Below are positions 1 through 8,685 of a stretch of 64,000 bases of DNA, piece after piece (positions within the stretch are counted from its first letter, which is position 1; the number at the start of each line of letters is the position of its first letter). A program made the position numbers and the translations under genes. Under the pieces are notes generated by a model, which ran no database searches, was not told the DNA's origin, and saw only the letters and a list, made by a program, of their open reading frames with translations. Source of the stretch: JAPSGM01 sp963777045 (lineage in GTDB: Bacteria > Chloroflexota > Limnocylindria > QHBO01); assembly GCA_963777045.1 (NCBI GenBank), contig CAVZPD010000001.1, positions 32,086 through 96,085 of the forward strand, read 5' to 3'.

Positions 1-33
1 GTAGTCGCGCAGCCAGGAGAGTGGAACGCGCAT
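1..33 (-). CDS. pheT: Phenylalanyl-tRNA synthetase beta subunit, N-terminal 11 codons only
   Basis: The minus strand opens an ATG at 33-31 and reads M-R-V-P-L-S-W-L-R-D-Y to the window edge. This matches the usual PheT start (M-x-V-P/S-L-S-W-L). It follows the pheS stop by three bases, the standard pheST arrangement, so the two subunits of the alpha2-beta2 synthetase are probably translationally coupled. The remainder of the gene lies outside the window. Confidence 0.88.
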   Translation of the reverse strand, partial: MRVPLSWLRDY

Positions 34-36
34 CGC

Positions 37-1119
<1,083 letters not shown>

Positions 1120-1141
1120 CGGTCCACCTCCATCATCGGCC

Positions 1142-1178
1142 AAAAACGAACGACCCCGCTCCGGAATTCGGAGCAGGG
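1142..1178 (-). terminator. Hairpin plus U-tract between rplT and pheS (terminator or attenuator candidate)
   Basis: On the minus strand a stem GCTCCG/CGGAGC with a GAATT loop (1158-1174) extends by three G-C pairs after a one-base bulge. Eight bases later comes a run of five U residues (1146-1142). It lies 23 bases before the pheS ATG. An intrinsic terminator here would separate rplT from pheST or act as an attenuator. The gap between stem and U-run is longer than ideal, so the call is tentative. Confidence 0.42.
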
Positions 1179-1186
1179 CCGAGGGG

Positions 1187-1208
1187 GCCGGCGTCGGATG
1201 ACGCCGGC
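1187..1208 (-). terminator. 9-bp GC-rich hairpin at the end of rplT
   Basis: A perfect GCCGGCGTC/GACGCCGGC stem with a GGAT loop begins at the rplT stop codon. It has no U-run of its own. It could protect the mRNA 3' end or pause polymerase ahead of the second hairpin at 1155-1178. Confidence 0.4.
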
Positions 1209-1567
1209 TAGCCGCTAAAGGAGGTCTTGGCGGTCTGGACCATGCTCGCGAATGCTGCCGGCTCGCGGACGGCCAGGTCGGCGAGGACCTTGCGGTCCAC
1301 CTCCACCCCGGCAGCCTTCAGCCCGGCGATGAAGCGGCCGTACGGCAGGCCATGCTGGCGGGAGGCGGCGTTGATGCGTTCGATCCAGAGGCGACGCATG
1401 TCCCGCTTGCGCGCCTTGCGATCACGGTAGGCGTAGACCAGGGCGTGGAAGAGAGCCTCGCGCGCGGGACGGATCAGCTTCGAGCGGGTGCCGCGACGCC
1501 CGACCGCCTGGGCCAGGAGGCGCTTGTGACGCTTGTGCGCGGCGACGCCGCGCTTGACTCGGGCCAT
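1208..1567 (-). CDS. rplT: 50S ribosomal protein L20
   Basis: Early-assembly 23S rRNA-binding protein of the large subunit, 119 residues, the normal family length. It begins MARVKRGVAAHKRHKR and keeps the conserved AYRDRKARKRDMRRLWI and INAASRQHGLPYGRFI blocks. In several bacteria L20 also represses its own infC-rpmI-rplT operon by binding leader RNA; that role is established elsewhere and only inferred here. It lies nine bases after rpmI. Confidence 0.98.
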   Translation of the reverse strand: MARVKRGVAAHKRHKRLLAQAVGRRGTRSKLIRPAREALFHALVYAYRDRKARKRDMRRLWIERINAASRQHGLPYGRFIAGLKAAGVEVDRKVLADLAVREPAAFASMVQTAKTSFSG

Positions 1568-1576
1568 CTCGCTCCC

Positions 1577-1774
1577 CTACGCGTACGGGAGCAGCCGCTG
1601 GAGCTGCGCCTTGTGCGTTTTCGAGGCGACGGCCTTGCCGGCGTAGCGGCGAGTCCGGCGGCTCGACTTGATCTCCAGGTGATGGCCGCGCCACGCCTTC
1701 GGCCGGACCCACTTGCCCGAGCCGGTCTTCTTGAAGCGCTTGGCCGTCCCCTTGTGGGTCTTCATCTTCGGCAC
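1577..1774 (-). CDS. rpmI: 50S ribosomal protein L35
   Basis: Small, very basic large-subunit protein of 65 residues. It begins MPKMKTHKGTAKRFKKTGSG, the diagnostic L35 signature, and ends in a lysine/arginine-rich helix. It sits between infC (four bases upstream) and rplT (nine bases downstream), the canonical order. Confidence 0.98.
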   Translation of the reverse strand: MPKMKTHKGTAKRFKKTGSGKWVRPKAWRGHHLEIKSSRRTRRYAGKAVASKTHKAQLQRLLPYA

Positions 1775-1778
1775 TGGT

Positions 1779-2477
1779 CTATTCCTGCTCCGCCTTCGGC
1801 TCTTCGGCTGTCGCTTCGGGCTCCGGCTCCGGCTCCGCGGTGGCGGTTGGTGCCTGTCCCTTGGCGGCGAGCTTGTCGCCGATGGTTTCTCCGCCCGAGG
1901 GCGGCTCTGTCGACTGCGGCGCCTCGGCCGTACCGGCCGGTGCCTCCTCAGCCTTCTTCTCAGGCCGCTTCTCGAGCGGCGCCATCACGATGTACATGCT
2001 GCGGCCCTCGAGCAGCGGCTGCCGCTCGACGGTCCCATGCTCGGCCAGCATCTCCGCTGCCTTCAGCAGGAGGTCCCGTCCCAGGTTGGCATGGGTCATC
2101 TCCCTGCCGCGGAACTGGACCGTGACCTTCACGCGGTCACCCTCGTCGAGGAACTGGCCAGCTCGCCGTGCCTTGGTCCGCAGGTCGTTGACGTCGATCT
2201 TGACCCGAAGCCGGATCTCCTTGAACGTCTGCGACTTCTGCTTCTTCTTCGCTTCGCGGTCGCGCTTCTGGAGCTCGTACTTGTACTGCCCGTAGTCGAG
2301 GATCCGGCACACCGGAGGGACTGCGGTGGGCGCAACCTCCACGAGGTCGAGCCCCTTCTCCTGCGCCAGCGCGAGCGCTTTGTAGGTCGGCATCACGCCG
2401 AGCTGCTGGCTCTCATCGTCGATGACCCTCACCTCGCGGATCCGGATCATCTCGTTGACTCGCAGGTCCCTTGCTAT
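1779..2477 (-). CDS. infC: Translation initiation factor IF-3 with apparent AUA start
   Basis: IF-3 binds the 30S subunit and rejects non-standard start codons and wrong initiator tRNA. The N-domain has VNEMIRIREVRVID, the linker is DYGQYKYELQKRDREAKKKQK, and the C-domain includes FRGREM. An acidic, proline/alanine-rich tail of roughly 55 residues extends past the usual IF-3 end. The first ATG (2450-2448) would remove conserved residues. Homology continues upstream as I-A-R-D-L-R-V-N-E, parallel to the B. subtilis start (I-S-K-D-M-I-V-N-E). An in-frame TGA lies at 2495-2493. AAGGAG at about 2493-2488 precedes ATA at 2477-2475 by 10 bases. A rare start codon is the known IF-3 autocontrol device. 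CTG at 2465 is the alternative. Confidence 0.9.
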   Translation of the reverse strand: MARDLRVNEMIRIREVRVIDDESQQLGVMPTYKALALAQEKGLDLVEVAPTAVPPVCRILDYGQYKYELQKRDREAKKKQKSQTFKEIRLRVKIDVNDLRTKARRAGQFLDEGDRVKVTVQFRGREMTHANLGRDLLLKAAEMLAEHGTVERQPLLEGRSMYIVMAPLEKRPEKKAEEAPAGTAEAPQSTEPPSGGETIGDKLAAKGQAPTATAEPEPEPEATAEEPKAEQE

Positions 2478-2600
2478 GGTGCAGCCACTCCTTCAACAGC
2501 AAGGCCACCGACCCGATGACGGACAGGTGGCCCATCTAAGCGAAAACGCCGCGAAATCTTACAACGAACGACGGCGTGCTGTCACCCGTGGCCCCGCGAG
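2478..2600 (-). promoter_or_regulatory. Probable leader of the infC-rpmI-rplT operon
   Basis: The space upstream of infC holds a 7-bp inverted repeat GGCCACC/GGTGGCC (2503-2509 and 2526-2532) that ends 25 bases before the AUA start. Farther upstream ACGCCG and CGGCGT can pair around an A/T-rich stretch that also contains promoter-like hexamers, though none is convincing enough to place exactly. By analogy with other bacteria it may be an L20 or IF-3 control leader; that is inference. Confidence 0.35.
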
Positions 2601-2601
2601 C

Positions 2602-2700
2602 TCAACTCCAGCGCAGGGCGGCCGCCACGCTGAGAACGATCGAGGCGAGGATCGCGAGCGCCCATGTACCCCGCGTGAGGCGGTCAGTGGTCGATTCCAT
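2602..2700 (-). CDS. Possible 32-residue single-pass membrane peptide
   Basis: An ATG at 2700-2698 opens a short frame ending in TGA. It has a hydrophilic N-terminus (MESTTDRLTRG), one hydrophobic helix of about 20 residues (WALAILASIVLSVAAAL) and an R-W-S end, with the positive-inside pattern of a real membrane peptide. There is no clear ribosome-binding site. The frame stays open upstream with plausible hydrophilic residues up to the preceding gene's stop, so a non-ATG start is possible. It lies between the TrkA-C gene and infC on the same strand. Confidence 0.35.
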   Translation of the reverse strand: MESTTDRLTRGTWALAILASIVLSVAAALRWS

Positions 2701-2768
2701 TGCCCGATGGTGCCGCTTCGAGTGCGCGAGGTCCGCCCACCGTTCGTACTGGTCCTGAGGGTACTCGC

Positions 2769-3557
2769 TCAGCCGGGGTGCGGCTCCGGAGGCTGGTGTT
2801 CCACGTCGCGCGCCGCCTCCCGCTCGGCGGACGCCTGCTCACGGATTGCACGCTGGTGGGCTTGATCACCGGCCCTGCCGGTGTGACGGCGATCCAGCTC
2901 GGCCACTGCGCCGCGCCGGCTGTAGATGACGAGCACGTCATCGCGGCGGAGCACCGTTCCGGCGTTCGGAACTCCCAGGTACGTTCCATCGGTCCGCTCG
3001 ATGCCCAGCAGGATCACGCCCTCCTGCCGCAGGTGCAGCGTTGCAAGGTCGCGGTCCGCCAGCCAGTCGCCGTCCTTCACCAGCAGCTCGGTGATGACGT
3101 AGTCGCCCCCGACGTGCAGGAGTCCGGCGTAGTCGCGGGTGTCGAGGTCGGTCCAGCGCGACAGGGCACGCATGGTGAGGCGCGTGATCCAGCGGTCGAC
3201 GACGCGGCTGGAAGCGAGCGCCCAGAGCGCAACCAGGCCGAGCACGAGCGTCGAGAGCCGGATCCAGGGGAGGGCGCCGGCTGCCGGTTCCACGAACGTG
3301 AGGACGAAGCTGGCAATCACGGCAACGATGCCGGCATTGCCCATCAGCATCAGCCACATGATGATCCGCCGGCGGAGGGGATGGCGCACGACGGCTTCCG
3401 ACTCCGCGGTCGTGAAGCCCGACCCGGAGAAGGCGGAGCGCGCCTGGAACCTCGCCGACTCCCTGGAGAGGCCGGTGGCCGTGAGCGAGACCGTGGCGAT
3501 GCGTGTGATCAGCAGCGAAGCGGTGAGCACCACCAGCAGCGAAATGACCGCCGTCAT
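2769..3557 (-). CDS. Membrane protein with TrkA-C (RCK-C) domain
   Basis: The product is 262 residues. Hydrophobic helices lie at about 3-20, 70-92 and 100-118, the first pair separated by a loop containing SGSGFTT. The region from about 145 to 222 (LHVGGDYVITELLVKDG ... VLRRDDVLVIYSRRG) has the TrkA-C fold that senses ligands or ions in K+ channels and antiporters. A charged tail of roughly 40 residues follows. No TrkA-N nucleotide-binding domain or transporter core is present, so this is a regulatory or orphan membrane RCK protein rather than a complete channel. It is monocistronic or leads the short ORF downstream. Confidence 0.8.
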   Translation of the reverse strand: MTAVISLLVVLTASLLITRIATVSLTATGLSRESARFQARSAFSGSGFTTAESEAVVRHPLRRRIIMWLMLMGNAGIVAVIASFVLTFVEPAAGALPWIRLSTLVLGLVALWALASSRVVDRWITRLTMRALSRWTDLDTRDYAGLLHVGGDYVITELLVKDGDWLADRDLATLHLRQEGVILLGIERTDGTYLGVPNAGTVLRRDDVLVIYSRRGAVAELDRRHTGRAGDQAHQRAIREQASAEREAARDVEHQPPEPHPG

Positions 3558-3567
3558 GCCCCCGATC

Positions 3568-3930
3568 CTAGGGGTAGACGTAGAAGACGGCCACCTGGCG
3601 GCCCTCTGGATCCGCGATCCGGAAGCTTCGCATTCCCTCCCAGCGGTCCCCCGAGGGGGGCGCCAGGACGGCGAAGCCGCGCTGGCTCAGCTCCTGCGAC
3701 CAGGCGTCGACCTCGTTGGCCGTGTCGACCCGAAAGCCGATCTGGATCCCGTCACGCGTGGCCTTGTCGCCGCGCCGGAAGCTCAGCTCGAACCCGCCCA
3801 GCTCCAGGTCCACGCCGCGCTGGTCGCCCGCGCGTCGCTTGAAGCCGAAGGCAGACTCGTAGAACTCTGCCACCCGCGACGGATCCGTCGAACGCAGTGC
3901 GAGCTGTCCGACCCCGCGCATCTTCCTCAT
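3568..3930 (-). CDS. VOC/glyoxalase-superfamily protein
   Basis: A single VOC unit of 120 residues starting MRKMRGVGQLALRSTDP. It has the paired beta-alpha-beta-beta-beta pattern (VAEFYESAFGFKRR, then FRIADPEGRQVAVFY). VOC proteins bind metals and act as lyases, dioxygenases or resistance proteins; the substrate cannot be assigned. The ATG at 3930 is preferred because a long upstream extension runs through repeat DNA, and because homology begins just after it. It lies 10 bases upstream of the TrkA-C gene on the same strand. Confidence 0.8.
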   Translation of the reverse strand: MRKMRGVGQLALRSTDPSRVAEFYESAFGFKRRAGDQRGVDLELGGFELSFRRGDKATRDGIQIGFRVDTANEVDAWSQELSQRGFAVLAPPSGDRWEGMRSFRIADPEGRQVAVFYVYP

Positions 3931-3971
3931 GGCGCACCCTGCGCAGCTCGGCGCGTTGCCATCCGGACCTC

Positions 3972-4217
3972 TGTCATCTACGAACCCCAGTCGTGGTAAG
4001 TGAGATCTCGCCGTTCCCTGTCCCTGGTTCGAGCGCGGCCGAGTCGCGAAGACGCAGATATTGCCGCCGAAAGGCCGGAATTGGCCACATACCACGACCC
4101 CCGGCCGTAAATGACAACGCGAGGCTCGATTTGCACGGTTAGCACGACCATCGGTCGTAGATGGCAGAAGACCCGGCCCAGAGACGCCACGTACCACGAC
4201 CACCGGTCGTGCGTGGC
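3972..4217. repeat. Four copies of a dispersed palindromic repeat downstream of thrS
   Basis: Four imperfect palindromes built on the arms TACGACC and GGTCGTA, with outer GCCA/TGGC ends, lie at about 3972-4003, 4083-4115, 4141-4170 and 4186-4217. The clearest reads GCCACGTACCACGACC then ACCGGTCGTGCGTGGC. Two are followed by the same AGAAG. They fill most of the 297-base gap between the VOC and thrS genes. Related copies occur at 20209-20236 and 20551-20581. They resemble REP-type intergenic repeats. Confidence 0.75.
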
Positions 4218-4227
4218 AGAAGAGCGA

Positions 4228-6028
4228 TCACTCGTCTGCGTAGGGCCACAGCTCCCGCCGGTCGGCGCGTGCGCGCAGGTCGGCCACGAACTCGTCGAGC
4301 GCGACTCCCTGCTGCGACTCGCCGGTGCGCAGCCGCGGCGACACGGCGCCGGCCTCCTGGTCGCGGTCTCCGACCACCACCATGACCGGGACCTTCTGCT
4401 CCTGCGCATCGCGCAGCTTGGCCTGCATCCGCTCCGAACGATCGTCGACCTCCACCCGAAGGCCGGCTTCCGCCAGCGCCCCCTGCACGCGCGTGGCGTA
4501 CTCGATGTGCCGGTCGGCGATCGGCACCACCATGACCTGCAGCGGGGCGAGCCAGAGGGGGAAGGCGCCGGCGTAGTGCTCGGTGATCACGCCCACGAAG
4601 CGCTCGAACGAGCCATAGATGGCGTAGTGGATCATCACCGGTCGCTCGAAGCCGCCATCGGCCGGCCCGGTAGTCCAGGTCGAACCGCTGCGGCAGCTGG
4701 TAGTCGAGCTGGATGGTCGCCATCTGCCACTCGCGCCCCAGCGCGTCCTCGATGAAGACGTCGATCTTCGGCGCGTAGAAGGCGGCGCCTCCGGGGTCCA
4801 TGGTGTACGACACCTGGGCCGCTTCCAGCGCGTCGCGCAGCTTCCCCTCGGCCATGTCCCAGAACTCGTCCGAGCCGAGGCGCTTCTCCGGCCGGGTCGC
4901 CAGCTTGAAGGTGGGTTCGAAGCCGAACGGCTCGTACTGCCGCTTGACGAGGCGCAGGGCCAACGCCAGCTCATCCGGCACCTGGTCCTCGCGACAGAAG
5001 ACGTGGGAGTCGTCCTGCACCAGCTGGCGCACGCGGAACATGCCGGAGAGCGCGCCGGTGAGCTCCTTGCGCATCAGGACCGAGTAGTCGGCGAAGCGCA
5101 GCGGCAGCTCCCGGTAGGAGCGTGAGCGCGTCTTGTAGATGAGGATCTCCTCCGGGCAGTTCATCGGCTTCATGCCCGACGGATGGTCGTAGTCGTCGAG
5201 GACGAACATGTTGTCCTGGTAGAGCTCCCAGTGGCCGGACTGCTCCCACAGCTCGCGGCGGACGAGCGTCGGCGTCCGGACCTCGTCGAAACCGCCCTCG
5301 CGCCGAACCTGGCGCGACCAATCCTCCAGGGCGCGGAAGAGCGCCATGCCGCGCGGATGCCAGAAGGGAGCCGCCGGCGACTCGGGGTGGAACGTGAAGA
5401 GGTCGAGGTCCCGTCCCAGCCGCCGATGGTCGCGCTTGCGCGCCTCCTCCATCCGCCACAGGTATCGGTCCAGGTCCTCCTGGTCCTCCCAGACGGTGCC
5501 GTAGATGCGCTGCAGCATCGGTCGCTTCTCGTCGCCGCGCCAGTAGGCGCCGGCAGAGCTGAGGAGCTTGAAGGGTCCCAGCTTCGCCGTGGAGTCGAGG
5601 TGCGGGCCGCGGCACAGGTCGATGAAGTCGCCGTGTCGGTAGAAGCTCACGATCTCGGACTGCTCCGGCGGCAGGTCGCGAATGATCTCGACCTTGTAGT
5701 CCTGGTGCTGGCCGTCGAGCATCTCGAGCGCGCCGGACCGATCCAGCTCGCTGCGTTCGAAGGGCAGTTCGGCCCGGACCTGCGACTGCATCCGCTCCTC
5801 GATCTGCTCGAGATCGGCCGGTGTCAGGGCACGCGGCAGGTCGAAGTCGTAGTAGAAGCCGTCGCGGATGGCAGGACCGATGCCCAGCTTGGCGTCGGGG
5901 AAGAGGTCCAGCACCGCGGCGGCCATGATGTGCGCCGCCGAGTGACGCATCGTGTCGAGGCGGTCGTGGGCGCCGGCATCGAGGAGTTCGTCGGCGCCGG
6001 ATCGGACCTCGTCGGGATCGTTTGCCAT
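4228..6028 (-). CDS. thrS: Threonyl-tRNA synthetase (one frame break near 4664)
   Basis: Charges tRNA-Thr in the cytoplasm. It starts MANDPDEVRSG and proceeds straight into the editing (SAD) domain, with HSAAHIMAAAV and the LCRGPH stretch. The usual N-terminal TGS domain is therefore missing, as in some short ThrS. The class II core follows, with PMNCPEEILIYK, RVRQLVQDDSHVFC and a GNE-like region. Near 4659-4670 the frame shifts within a GGGCCGGCCG tract. The other frame then continues perfectly with ERPVMIHYAIYGSFERFVG and the anticodon-binding domain, ending WPYADE. About 600 residues when rejoined. One extra base in an essential gene suggests an assembly error. Confidence 0.92.
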
Positions 6029-6076
6029 GGGCCGAAGGGTAGCGCCTCCCTCAGCCCGACGCAGGACCTTCGAGCG

Positions 6077-6835
6077 TCAGCTGGGGACGAGCGTGTTGGC
6101 GAAGACCTGCCAGGCGAGCGCCGACTTGGCCGTCAGGCTCAGGAGGACGTAGACCGACTCTCCGAACAGGTAGTTGCGCCACGGCCCGACCTGCCGGTAC
6201 TGCAGCACCATGTTGATCGCGAAGCTGTTGAAGAAGACGAAGAGCGAGACGAAGATGCCGTAGACGAAGGCCGGCGGCTCGGCCGACACGCCCGGCGCCC
6301 ACAGGTAGATGCCGATCGCGACCCACGGCACCGCGCCGGCGAGCACGCCGAACCAGTAGCTCAGCCAGTTCGCGCGCCCGGGCTGCTCGTACTTCTCCAT
6401 CAGCCAGCCGAACAGGATCATCGACGCGTTCACGCCGAACAGGCCGATGAGCGCGGCCACGTCCGAGATCCCGGTGATCATGGCGATCAGCACGATCATC
6501 AGCGACGAGCTGAGCGAGTACTCAATCCAGCGCGCGTAGTTGCGGTTCTGCTCCAGGTTGTCGCGGTACCAGCCGAAGACGCCGGGCGCGGCGATGATCC
6601 AGTGCGCGGCGGCGCTCAGGAACAGGAACGCGGCGACCGCCGGACCGAGCGGCAGGGTGAAGAGCTCACGCAGCACGCCGGTCGTGCCGGGTGGGCCTTC
6701 CATGAAGGTCGCCGTCACCGGCAGCGAGAAGTCGTTCGAGAGGAGGAGGATCGCCGCGCCCTGGACGGCGTGGACGAGCCCCATGATCGCGTTGTACCAG
6801 CGCAGGCGCCGGTATCGGGTGGTCTCGGTGGTCAT
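6077..6835 (-). CDS. Heliorhodopsin
   Basis: Seven-helix retinal protein of 252 residues with the inverted topology of heliorhodopsins. The TM3 signature ARWIEYSLSSSLM gives Arg102 and counterion Glu105. TM7 has SLTAKSALAWQ, with retinal Schiff-base Lys237. His22 and His78 match the two conserved histidines of the family. Type 1 pump motifs (such as DTD) are absent. Heliorhodopsins are thought to be light sensors or enzyme regulators, not pumps. It begins 48 bases after paaD on the same strand and precedes thrS by 48 bases, so it may be co-transcribed with paaABCD. No good ribosome-binding site is visible. Confidence 0.93.
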   Translation of the reverse strand: MTTETTRYRRLRWYNAIMGLVHAVQGAAILLLSNDFSLPVTATFMEGPPGTTGVLRELFTLPLGPAVAAFLFLSAAAHWIIAAPGVFGWYRDNLEQNRNYARWIEYSLSSSLMIVLIAMITGISDVAALIGLFGVNASMILFGWLMEKYEQPGRANWLSYWFGVLAGAVPWVAIGIYLWAPGVSAEPPAFVYGIFVSLFVFFNSFAINMVLQYRQVGPWRNYLFGESVYVLLSLTAKSALAWQVFANTLVPS

Positions 6836-6883
6836 CGGTGGGTCATACGGTAGGCGGATGCGGCCGGATCAGTCGAGGCCCAG

Positions 6884-7409
6884 TCAGACCGACTTGAACT
6901 GCTCGAACGGCTGCCGGCAGTTGGCGCAGTGGTAGATCGCGCGGCACAGCGTCGGCCCGAAGGCGTTCTCCAGCGTCGTGTTGCGCGAGCCGCAGTAGGG
7001 ACATTCCGCCGTCGGGAGCATGGTCTGCAGCTCCTCGCCGCTGAAGGTTGGACCGATGAAGGCCGGCGGCGCAAAGCCGCTCCCCCGCAGCTTCTCACGC
7101 CCCTCCGGCGTGATGCGGTCCGATGTCCACGGCTCGGCGAAGGTGACCTCGACCCGCACCTCGTCGACCAGCTCGAGAGCACTCAGCCGCTCCCCGATCT
7201 GCTGTCGCATGACGTCGATGGCCGGGCAGCCCACGAAGGTCGGCAGCAGCTCCACGGTGAGCCGCTCTCCCCCATCGCGGCGGGCGACCGAAGGCGAAGC
7301 CGCGGATGACGCCCAGCTCCACCACGCTGACGGCAGGGATCTCCGGATCGGCAACCTCGTCGAGGGCCGACCAGACGACCACGTCGCGTGCGTCTCGGGT
7401 GGCTACCAC
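6884..7409 (-). CDS. paaD: Phenylacetyl-CoA epoxidase subunit PaaD (one frame break near 7285)
   Basis: PaaD is a MIP18/DUF59-family protein needed to mature the Paa epoxidase complex. The N-terminal part (VWSALDEVADPEIPAVSVVELGVIRG) is in one frame. From about 7285 the next frame carries RDGGERLTVELLPTFVGCPA, then the C-terminal zinc-ribbon-like CPYCGSRNTT...CRAIYHCANCRQPFEQF. The GTG start at 7409-7407 overlaps the paaC stop. About 174 residues when rejoined. The single break lies in a GCCCGCCGCGATGGGGG tract, a likely indel error site. Confidence 0.88.
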
Positions 7410-8179
7410 GTGGCGGCCGCCTCGGAGCGCGCGACCATGGTGAGCTCGCCGTGCAGCCAGCGGAAGTCATCGGTCCGACGGCCGCGTGCCGGCCGGATCG
7501 GCTGCCGCATCGGCTCGTCCGCGCGACGGCAGCGGGCAGCTCGCAAAGCATCAGCGCCGGGTCACGCGCTCGAGCCAGCGGGCGCGGCAGCGCGGCCATC
7601 GGATCGGGCAGGATGCCCGCCGCGACCAGGTGCGATCCTCGCCGGCGAGCGGCGTGAAGACCGCGGCCGCATCGGGCCAGCAGGCGCTTCAGCGCGGCGG
7701 CGAGCCGCTCGCGGGCCTCGCCACCGCGCATCGGCCAGGCGCTTGAGCCAGACGTCGAAGTGCATGAGGTGGTACGTCTCTTCGCGCCGCATCTTCGCTG
7801 CCAGCTCCGCCACCGGCGCGTGGCTCGAGCGCGCGAGCGACTCGAGGCGAACCGCATCGGCGTGCTCGTACAGGAAGCGGCGCGCGACCGTGAAGGCCCA
7901 GTCGGTCCGTGCGTGATTCATGAGTGCCGCGTGCCGGTAGTCCTCCGGTGCGCGTCCGTAGGCGATCCTATCCGCGTCGTCATCGGTCAGTTCTGCCAGG
8001 AGCTCGTACCAGGCCCTGGCATGGCCGATTTCGTCCTGGCTCACCGAGCTCATGGCGACGTCCTCCTCGAGCATCGGCGCGATCCCGGTCCACTCGGAGT
8101 CCCAGTAGCCGATGACGAACTCGTCGTCGGCGAGCGTCAGCAGCAGGTCGGCCAGGGCTCCCCTGGTGGCGTCATCCAC
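7403..8179 (-). CDS. paaC: Phenylacetyl-CoA epoxidase structural subunit PaaC (several frame breaks)
   Basis: PaaC is the ferritin-like partner of PaaA that lacks catalysis but scaffolds the complex. The first 150 residues are intact (DDEFVIGYWDSEWTG, QDEIGHARAWYELL, REETYHLMHFDVWLKRLADA). From about 7728 to 7430 the conserved sequence jumps frame at least five times: GGEARERLAAALKRL, then WPDAAAVFTPLAGEDRT, then LVAAGILPDPMAAL, and finally GRRTDDFRWLHGELTMVARS ending at TAG 7405-7403. The amino acid signal is well preserved across every break. This argues for clustered sequencing indels over long-term decay, but a recent pseudogene cannot be excluded. Confidence 0.82.
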
Positions 8180-8480
8180 CGACCGCCCCCTTCGCCCGCG
8201 CCTTCGCCGATTCCAGCTTGTGCTTGATCAGGTAGCCACCGGGACGCTTGAAGGACCGATCGAAGGGCGGATTCAGCAGGTCCGGGTCGTCCAGCTCCAC
8301 GATCGCGTCGCGCGGGACCACCCACAGCCGGTGGCTCTCCTGGCGGCGGCCGTAGAACTCGCGCGCGTAGTGGATGGCGAGCTCCTCGTCCGGGGCTCGG
8401 ACGCTGCCCCCGTGCACCATGGAATCGCCCTCCGCCTCCTGGCGGAAGACCTCCCAGACGCGGTCGTGTGGCTCGGTCAT
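8172..8480 (-). CDS. paaB: Phenylacetyl-CoA epoxidase subunit PaaB
   Basis: Small bridging subunit of the PaaABC(D)E ring epoxidase, 102 residues. It begins MTEPHDRVWEVFRQEAEGD and has the conserved HGGSVRAPDEELAIHYARE and RLWVVPRDAI blocks. It overlaps the paaC start by eight bases, indicating translational coupling. It follows paaA after a 186-base spacer. Confidence 0.95.
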   Translation of the reverse strand: MTEPHDRVWEVFRQEAEGDSMVHGGSVRAPDEELAIHYAREFYGRRQESHRLWVVPRDAIVELDDPDLLNPPFDRSFKRPGGYLIKHKLESAKARAKGAVGG

Positions 8481-8656
8481 GCCGGTGAAGCGTACCCCGC
8501 GGAGGGGGCGGCCGCACCCCCGGGGCGAGGGTCTTGCGCGTCAGCGTCGCCTCGTGCGGCGCCTGCTGCACGTGCCGCACATGCCGCGCGTGCCATACGA
8601 GGAACCGCTGACGAGCGACAGCACTTCACCCGATCTCCACGACCGAAGTTCTGTGA

Positions 8657-8685
8657 GACCGTCGCCTCAGGCGGCGGCGACGGTC
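8657..8685 (-). terminator. 10-bp hairpin straddling the paaA stop codon
   Basis: GACCGTCGCC and GGCGACGGTC form a perfect stem around a nine-base loop, with the paaA TGA at the loop edge. No U-run follows. The hairpin may attenuate read-through into paaB or stabilise the paaA message. The remaining spacer (8481-8656) shows no gene. Confidence 0.4.

Noticed and set aside
5183..6853. Long plus-strand frame of 556 codons over thrS and heliorhodopsin
   Set aside because: Antisense shadow caused by high GC; the composition is Arg/Asp/Val/His-rich with no domain.
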